Of a stretch of DNA of 36,896 nucleotides, positions 36,751 to 36,896 are shown one piece after another. This stretch comes from Hofstenia miamia. Taxonomy: Eukaryota > Xenacoelomorpha > Acoela > Hofsteniidae. The position numbers and the translations under genes are program-made. The notes beneath the pieces are model-generated. The model was not told where the DNA came from. It saw only the letters and a program-made list of their open reading frames with translations, and made no database searches. Position 1 is the first letter of the stretch; each line of letters begins with the position of its first letter. The stretch spans positions 465,317-502,212 of the forward strand of contig CABFPE010000555.1 of NCBI GenBank assembly GCA_900660155.1. The letters run 5' to 3'.

Positions 36751-36896
36751 TGGTGATAGTAAAATATGGAAAAACCTATTGTAATGTAATTTGCATTGGT
36801 ATTTAAAAATTATTGCGTCTAAATAATTCTCATTAGTCAACTCAATCAATCGCAAAAATAATTAAAAACATTTTGAGTTTTTCATAATTTGCTTTC

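Overview
This is a stretch of animal nuclear DNA: AT-rich, with GT-AG introns, many dinucleotide and trinucleotide repeats, and decayed transposons of several classes. The mix of transposons (Tc1/mariner, piggyBac, hAT-like, RAG1/Transib-like, a non-LTR retroelement and a short LTR) together with a SWIM-finger protein exon of a type common in arthropods suggests an arthropod, perhaps a chelicerate. That placement is inference; nothing here fixes the species. There is one 592-base assembly gap (12076-12667) inside an AT microsatellite.

Layout. 66-512 (minus): an exon of a SWIM zinc-finger protein that runs off the left edge. 513-4766: no gene recognised; a hAT-like transposase relic lies at about 2820-3500. 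4767-7933 (plus): the complete two-exon gene for RNA polymerase II subunit RPB9 (129 aa); its 2.8-kb intron carries a solo LTR and an antisense, 5'-truncated LINE. 8477-8767: an unrecognised minus-strand reading frame. 8902-9115: a 214-bp piggyBac-type MITE. 9297-16854 and 17875-33889 (plus): two complete, tandem, five-exon genes for ADP-ribosylglycohydrolase (DraG/ARH-fold) proteins of 370 and 369 aa. 33890-36896: no gene recognised; a Tc1-like relic and two tandem-repeat arrays (57-bp and about 84-bp units).

The two ADP-ribosylglycohydrolase genes are the core of the window. All four introns fall at the same codon and phase in both copies, exons 1, 2, 3 and 5 have identical lengths, and exon 4 differs by one codon, so they are a tandem duplication that happened after the introns were in place. 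Both keep the family's metal-binding motifs (TDD[T/S], GGDxDTN) and both look functional. Copy 2 is twice as long as copy 1, mainly because its introns have taken up transposons: a Tc1/mariner relic, a CACWGTG-ended element and a RAG1/Transib-like transposase relic in or next to each other in intron 1, and a whole but broken mariner element ending 49 bp before exon 4. Such enzymes reverse ADP-ribosylation or cleave related ADP-ribose conjugates; the substrate here cannot be read from the sequence. RPB9 is a housekeeping transcription gene and its closeness looks incidental.
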